This document shows, piece after piece, positions 60,233 through 64,000 of a stretch of 64,000 nt of DNA (positions are counted from its first letter, which is position 1; every line of letters begins with the position of its first letter). Made by a program: the position numbers and the translations under genes. The notes beneath the pieces are model-generated. The model ran no database searches, was not told the origin of the DNA, and saw only the letters and a list, made by a program, of their open reading frames with translations. The DNA is from Phycisphaerae bacterium (lineage in GTDB: Bacteria; Planctomycetota; Phycisphaerae; UBA1845; PWPN01): the NCBI GenBank assembly GCA_018003015.1, contig JAGNEZ010000021.1:28331-92330 (forward strand), read 5' to 3'.

Positions 60233-62155
60233 CTACTTCTTCTCCTCGAACTCGGCGTCGATGACGTCGTCGTCCTTGGGAGTGGAGCCCGTCGCGGTCG
60301 ATCCGGCGGGCGCGTCGGGTTGGGCAGCACCCGCGGCTCCGGCCTTCTTGGCGGCTTCCTCGTACATGATCTTGCCGATGGTCTGCGAGGCGGTGGCCAG
60401 CTGTTCCATGGACTTGCGGATGCTGTCCTTGTCGTCGCCCTTGGCCGCTTCCTTGAGCTGATTGAGGGCCGCCTCGATCGAGCCCCGTTCGTTCGCGGGG
60501 ACTCGGTCGCCGTACTCTTTCAGAGTTTTCTCTGTCTGGTAGACGAGGTTGTCGGCCTGGTTCTTGAGGTCGACCAGTTCGCGGCGAGCCTTGTCCTCGG
60601 CGGCGTGGAGTTCGGCCTCCTTGCGCATCCGCTCGACCTCATCCTTGTTCAGGCCGGAGCTGCCCTCGATGCGGATGGACTGGGCCTTGCCGGTGGCCGT
60701 ATCCTTGGCGGACACGTTCAGAATGCCGTTGGCGTCGATGTCGAAGGTGACCTCGATCTGGGGCATGCCGCGCGGTGCCGGCGGGATACCGGCCAGGTTG
60801 AACCGGCCCAGCGAGCGGTTGCCGCTGGCCAGCTCGCGTTCCCCCTGGAGCACGTGAATGGTGACCTCGGTCTGGTTGTCGGCCGCGGTGCTGAACACTT
60901 CTTTTCGGCTGGTCGGGATGGTGGTGTTTCGTTCGATAAGCTTAGTCATGACTCCGCCGAGTGTTTCGACGCCGAGTGAGAGCGGGGTGACGTCGAGGAG
61001 GACGATGTCATCCTTCTCGCCGGTGAGGACCGCGCCCTGGATGGCTGCACCCACTGCGACGACCTCGTCCGGATTAATGCTCTTGTTCGGTTCCTTTCCG
61101 AAGATCTCCTTGGCGAGCTGCTGGACGGCCGGCATGCGTGTTGAGCCGCCGACCAGAACGACCTCGTCGATGTCTTTGGGTGAGAGTTTCGCGTCCCTGA
61201 TTGCCTTCATGACCGGGCCGCGGCATCGTTCGGTCAAGTCTCTGGTGAGATGCTCGAACTTGGCTCGAGTGAGTGTCTCCTGCAAGTGTTTGGGACCGCT
61301 CTGATCAGCCGTGATGTAGGGCAAGTTGATGGTCGTCTCCTGAAGGCTGGACAGCTCGCACTTGGCTTTCTCGCAAGCCTCTTTCAGTCGCTGCAGGGCC
61401 ATGGCGTCCTTGCGGAGGTCGATGCCTTCGCGTTTGCGGAACTCTTCGGCCACGTAGTTGATCAGCACCTCATCGTAGTCGTCGCCGCCGAGGTGGGTGT
61501 CGCCGTTGGTGCTGAGGACCTCGAACACGTTGTCGCCGATGTCCAGAATGGAGATGTCATATGTGCCGCCGCCCAGGTCGAAGACGGCGATCTTCTCGTT
61601 CTTTTTCTTCTCGAGACCGTAGGCCAGGGCTGCGGCCGTGGGCTCGTTGATGATTCGCTCCACTTTCAGGCCGGCGATTTCGCCGGCATCCTTGGTGGCT
61701 TGACGCTGGGCATCGTTGAAGTAGGCCGGGACGGTAATCACCGCGCGGGTCACCGTCTCGCCGAGGTAGTCTTCAGCGGTCTTCTTCAGATCGCGGAGGG
61801 TCATGGCCGAGATTTCGGGCGGGGTGTAGGTCTTGCCGCGGACATCGACCTTGACCAGATCGGTTTCGCCGCCGACGACCTTGTAGGGAACGATTTTCTC
61901 CTCGGAGTGGACCTCGTTGTGCCGGCGGCCCATGAAACGCTTGATGGAGAAGACGGTGTTGGTCGGGTTGGTGACCTGCTGGTGCTTGGCGATCTGCCCG
62001 ACGAGTTGTTCACCCTTCTCGGTGAAGCCGACGACGGACGGAGTGAGGCGAGACCCTTGGGCGTTGGTGAGCACCTTGGGCGAATCGCCTTCCATGATCG
62101 CGACGACCGAGTTGGTGGTTCCCAGATCGATCCCGATGATCTTCGACGACATCAC
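60233..62155 (-). CDS. dnaK: Molecular chaperone DnaK (canonical Hsp70)
   Basis: 640 residues, the normal DnaK length. It refolds proteins in the cytosol with DnaJ and GrpE. Signatures are [35 protein letters not shown] and [20 protein letters not shown]. The substrate domain is complete ([40 protein letters not shown]) and the C terminus has a Gly/Ala-rich tail ending [13 protein letters not shown]. The gene stands alone: no grpE or dnaJ is adjacent, and no CIRCE element is seen upstream. The second Hsp70 in the window (26884) is much more divergent. Confidence 0.98.
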   Translation of the reverse strand: MMSSKIIGIDLGTTNSVVAIMEGDSPKVLTNAQGSRLTPSVVGFTEKGEQLVGQIAKHQQVTNPTNTVFSIKRFMGRRHNEVHSEEKIVPYKVVGGETDLVKVDVRGKTYTPPEISAMTLRDLKKTAEDYLGETVTRAVITVPAYFNDAQRQATKDAGEIAGLKVERIINEPTAAALAYGLEKKKNEKIAVFDLGGGTYDISILDIGDNVFEVLSTNGDTHLGGDDYDEVLINYVAEEFRKREGIDLRKDAMALQRLKEACEKAKCELSSLQETTINLPYITADQSGPKHLQETLTRAKFEHLTRDLTERCRGPVMKAIRDAKLSPKDIDEVVLVGGSTRMPAVQQLAKEIFGKEPNKSINPDEVVAVGAAIQGAVLTGEKDDIVLLDVTPLSLGVETLGGVMTKLIERNTTIPTSRKEVFSTAADNQTEVTIHVLQGERELASGNRSLGRFNLAGIPPAPRGMPQIEVTFDIDANGILNVSAKDTATGKAQSIRIEGSSGLNKDEVERMRKEAELHAAEDKARRELVDLKNQADNLVYQTEKTLKEYGDRVPANERGSIEAALNQLKEAAKGDDKDSIRKSMEQLATASQTIGKIMYEEAAKKAGAAGAAQPDAPAGSTATGSTPKDDDVIDAEFEEKK

Positions 62156-62500
62156 GCTTGCTCCCTCTGCTGCGGTCCCGCGCGCCGGCGATCCAACTCG
62201 CCCGTCCGTCGCCTGCCGACTCGCCGGAGCTGCGTTCGCGTGCAGCCTAGAGGCGCGCCTTGGGCGCAGCTAGTGACAAGTCTGAATGCACGCGCGATGC
62301 CATCGGGTCTTCGATGGAGGCTCTTTGTCTTAACCTTTTTCTCTACACCTAGTTGCGGCTTCCTGCCGATGAAAGGGCACGTGTCATCCCTGCCAGAGTG
62401 GCAGAACCGTGGATCTCAGGTTTGGCACACCCTGCAACTGAGGTAGAATGCTGCCATGTCCATGGCTCCTAGCCGTTTCGAGACCTTGGAAGGGCAGGGG
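62156..62500. other. Divergent region between dnaK and the ACT gene
   Basis: About 345 bases. It holds the plus-strand promoter at 62422-62449. No CIRCE repeat or clear dnaK promoter was found. No gene is seen. Confidence 0.45.
62422..62449 (+). promoter_or_regulatory. Sigma-70-like promoter of the ACT-domain gene
   Basis: TTGGCA (62422-62427) and TAGAAT (62444-62449) are 16 bases apart. Transcription would begin near 62456, which coincides with the first in-frame ATG and so argues for translation from the ATG at 62501. Confidence 0.55.
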
Positions 62501-62935
62501 ATGCCCGGGGTGCGTCAGCTTTCCGTCTTTCTGGACAACCGGGTAGGGCAACTCCTGCGTCTCAGCCAGCTCATTGACGCGGAGCGGGTCCGCATTCTCG
62601 GCCTGTCGGTGATTCCCGCTGCCGAGTATGGGGTAGTTCGCATCATTTGTGATAACCCGGACGAGGCTCGCCGGATCCTTCAGGCAGGCGGTTTCGCCTG
62701 CGGAGGCACGGAGGTGGTGGTTGTCAAGATACCGCCGGGGCAGCGGGGCTTGCTCTCTGTCTGGCAGTGTCTGTTGAGCAGTGAGACGAACATCGCCTAC
62801 TGCTACCCCTTGCTGCCGACCAGTCTGGGCCCGGCCCTTGTTCTGGCCGTGGACAATGTCGAGATCGCCACTGATGCGCTGCTGCGGAACAAGTTTGAGG
62901 TTCTCAGCGAAGCGGATCTTCACAGTGACCTGTAG
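62501..62935 (+). CDS. Tandem ACT-domain protein
   Basis: 144 residues. The sequence VRQLSVFLDNRVGQLLRLSQ opens an ACT domain, a small amino-acid-sensing fold, and the second half (NIAYCYPLLPTSLGPALVLA) reads as a second copy. Stand-alone ACT proteins are presumed regulators of amino-acid metabolism; the ligand is unknown. I chose the ATG at 62501 because the fold begins at once and a sigma-70-like promoter would place the transcript start at the earlier ATG (62456). Translation from 62456 without a leader would add 15 residues and cannot be excluded. Confidence 0.85.
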   Translation: MPGVRQLSVFLDNRVGQLLRLSQLIDAERVRILGLSVIPAAEYGVVRIICDNPDEARRILQAGGFACGGTEVVVVKIPPGQRGLLSVWQCLLSSETNIAYCYPLLPTSLGPALVLAVDNVEIATDALLRNKFEVLSEADLHSDL

Positions 62936-63064
62936 TGTGCGACTGATGGGCGGCGTCACGCCGTGTGGCCGTACCGGGCTCAACCCTGCCATTCTGGCGG
63001 GTTGCAGGCGGCTTGGTCTTGTGGCAACTACTTTCCTGGCAATGGTTTAAGCGCATTCGGCGAT

Positions 63065-63080
63065 TGGCACTGGGCTTGCA
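63065..63080 (+). promoter_or_regulatory. Sigma-54 (-24/-12) promoter before the YugP-type peptidase
   Basis: TGGCACTGGGCTTGCA matches the consensus TGGCACG-N4-TTGCW at eleven of twelve positions, with correct GG/GC phasing. It lies about 93 bases before the ATG at 63173. A 7-base inverted repeat (GGCTTGC/GCAAGCC, 63073-63093) overlaps the -12 part. Confidence 0.6.
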
Positions 63081-63172
63081 GGCTCCGCAAGCCGTATATA
63101 GGTTGAGCCAACGGAGGGATATCCTCTGGGCGGCGGAGGGATGCATGAAGCTGAAAGCAGGAGCTTTGAACA

Positions 63173-63883
63173 ATGTTCGGTTGGATTGACCCGATGTACT
63201 TGATCTACGTGGGATTGCCTGGCCTTCTGCTGGGGCTGTACGCGCAGTGGAAGGTGAAGTCCGCATTTGCCCGCGGCAGCCAAATCGCGTCGGAACGAGG
63301 CTGGACCGGGCAGCAGGTTGCCCAGCGGATCCTGGATGCCAACGGCATCTACGACGTATCCATCGAGCCGGTGGAGGGCTATCTGAGTGACCACTATGAC
63401 CCCAGGCACAAAGTGTTGCGGCTGAGCCCGGATGTGTATCACGGTCGATCGCTTGCCGCCGCGGGTGTAGCCGCCCATGAGGTAGGCCATGCGATCCAGC
63501 ACGCCCGCGGGTATGCGCCTTTGGCGATACGCAACAGTGTGGTGCCGATCGCCAGTTTCGGCTCGGGTTTCGGAATGACCCTGGCCTTCCTGGGCATCGG
63601 CATGGGCTTCACGAGCATGGCGGCCGTGGGTGTTGCGCTCTTCACCATGGTGGTGATTTTCCAGGTTGTCAACCTGCCGGTTGAGTTCAACGCCAGCACG
63701 CGAGCCCGGCAGACGCTGGTGGCCAGCGGGCTGGTGTCGGTGGCGGAGGACCGTGAGGTGGGCCGCGTGCTAAGCGCCGCGGCGATGACGTACGTCGCCG
63801 CCACCATCAGTGCCATCCTGACCCTGGTTTATCTCCTGATCCGATCGGGCCTGTTGGGTGGCGCCGGTCGGGACCAGGACTAG
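63173..63883 (+). CDS. YugP-type zinc metallopeptidase, membrane-bound
   Basis: 236 residues. AGGAG lies 9 bases before the ATG. One N-terminal membrane helix (YLIYVGLPGLLLGLYAQWKV) is followed by a soluble part with LSDHYDPRHKVLRLSPDVY and GVAAHEVGHAIQHA, where HEVGH is the zinc site. Two further hydrophobic segments (GFGMTLAFLGIGMGFTSMAA; TISAILTLVYLLIRSGLL) close the protein. The order and length match the neutral zinc metallopeptidase family of YugP. The substrate is unknown. A near-consensus sigma-54 promoter lies upstream, which suggests conditional expression. Confidence 0.93.
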   Translation: MFGWIDPMYLIYVGLPGLLLGLYAQWKVKSAFARGSQIASERGWTGQQVAQRILDANGIYDVSIEPVEGYLSDHYDPRHKVLRLSPDVYHGRSLAAAGVAAHEVGHAIQHARGYAPLAIRNSVVPIASFGSGFGMTLAFLGIGMGFTSMAAVGVALFTMVVIFQVVNLPVEFNASTRARQTLVASGLVSVAEDREVGRVLSAAAMTYVAATISAILTLVYLLIRSGLLGGAGRDQD

Positions 63884-63906
63884 GTTGCTCGGTTTCCACG
63901 GTCGCC

Positions 63907-64000
63907 ATGCTGGAGAGACCGCAGCGGATGGATGCCCGACAGAGCCAGCCTGGACGTAGGCTCGGGCCGCCGACGCGGGTTCTCCATCGTTACCTGGCAT
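63907..64000 (+). CDS. Possible start of a further gene (runs off window)
   Basis: An open frame from the ATG at 63907 reads MLERPQRMDARQSQPGRRLG and then PPTRVLHRYLA to the window end. No ribosome binding site stands out and 31 codons are too few to identify a family. Confidence 0.2.
   Translation, partial: MLERPQRMDARQSQPGRRLGPPTRVLHRYLA

Noticed and set aside
62156..62455. CIRCE (HrcA) element before dnaK
   Set aside because: Looked for TTAGCACTC-N9-GAGTGCTAA and found nothing similar.
1..64000. CRISPR arrays, insertion sequences, prophage or integrase genes
   Set aside because: No regularly spaced repeats, transposase motifs or phage-type genes were seen on either strand.

Overview
The window reads as chromosomal DNA of a high-GC planctomycete, probably of the Phycisphaerae type. 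The evidence is the set of secreted proteins ending in calcium-binding repeats of the form DxDxDGDVDLxDFxxLQRCxxG, DUF1573 proteins, H-X9-DG prepilin-like proteins, Tat-exported sugar enzymes, GH172 and DUF6786 proteins, and frequent GTG/TTG starts. I see no rRNA, CRISPR array or insertion sequence. One tRNA-Glu gene is present.

Layout. 1-2017 (minus): wecB, a site-2 protease and the 5' end of trpS form one operon. 2665-9047 (plus): a secreted DUF1573/thioredoxin protein, then a DUF6786 protein and an enlarged FucP-type sugar permease. 9227-13908 (minus): an outer-membrane efflux lipoprotein beside the stump of a CerR-type TetR regulator, purC, and an unknown exported protein. 14189-23838: an accessory carbohydrate region with a Tat-exported FucI/AraA-like protein, a Nif3-like protein plus Gfo/Idh/MocA pair, a GH43-type propeller, a GH5-type barrel and an SbsA-thioredoxin-propeller protein. 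24157-28461 (plus): an ABC exporter and a divergent GrpE-like/Hsp70-like pair. 28645-34546: an OmpR-type regulator, an M20 amidohydrolase, a secreted HExxH/thrombospondin-3/CBM9-like protein and a dockerin-like protein. 34958-39535 (minus): a sulfur operon of an MBL-rhodanese persulfide dioxygenase-like protein, a YeeE/YedE half and a second YeeE/YedE half fused to three rhodanese domains.

39791-52969 is the most unusual part. A sigma-54 activator, two histidine kinases with complementary defects, a pseudopilin and a dockerin-like protein lie next to an export/synthesis operon (membrane-fusion-like protein, GT2 polysaccharide synthase, GH16-like beta-helix protein). A good -24/-12 promoter sits at the head of that operon. 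53520-63883 holds another dockerin-like protein, a GH172 enzyme, tRNA-Glu, an alpha/beta hydrolase, a prepilin-like protein with a clear terminator, the canonical dnaK, an ACT-domain protein and a YugP-type zinc peptidase preceded by a near-consensus sigma-54 promoter.

Intergenic regions carry several gene stumps: glyoxalase, CerR/TetR, LamG, sulfatase, trypsin-like protease and the tail of a secreted protein. This points to continuing loss of accessory genes. All functional calls come from reading motifs by eye; no database search was run.
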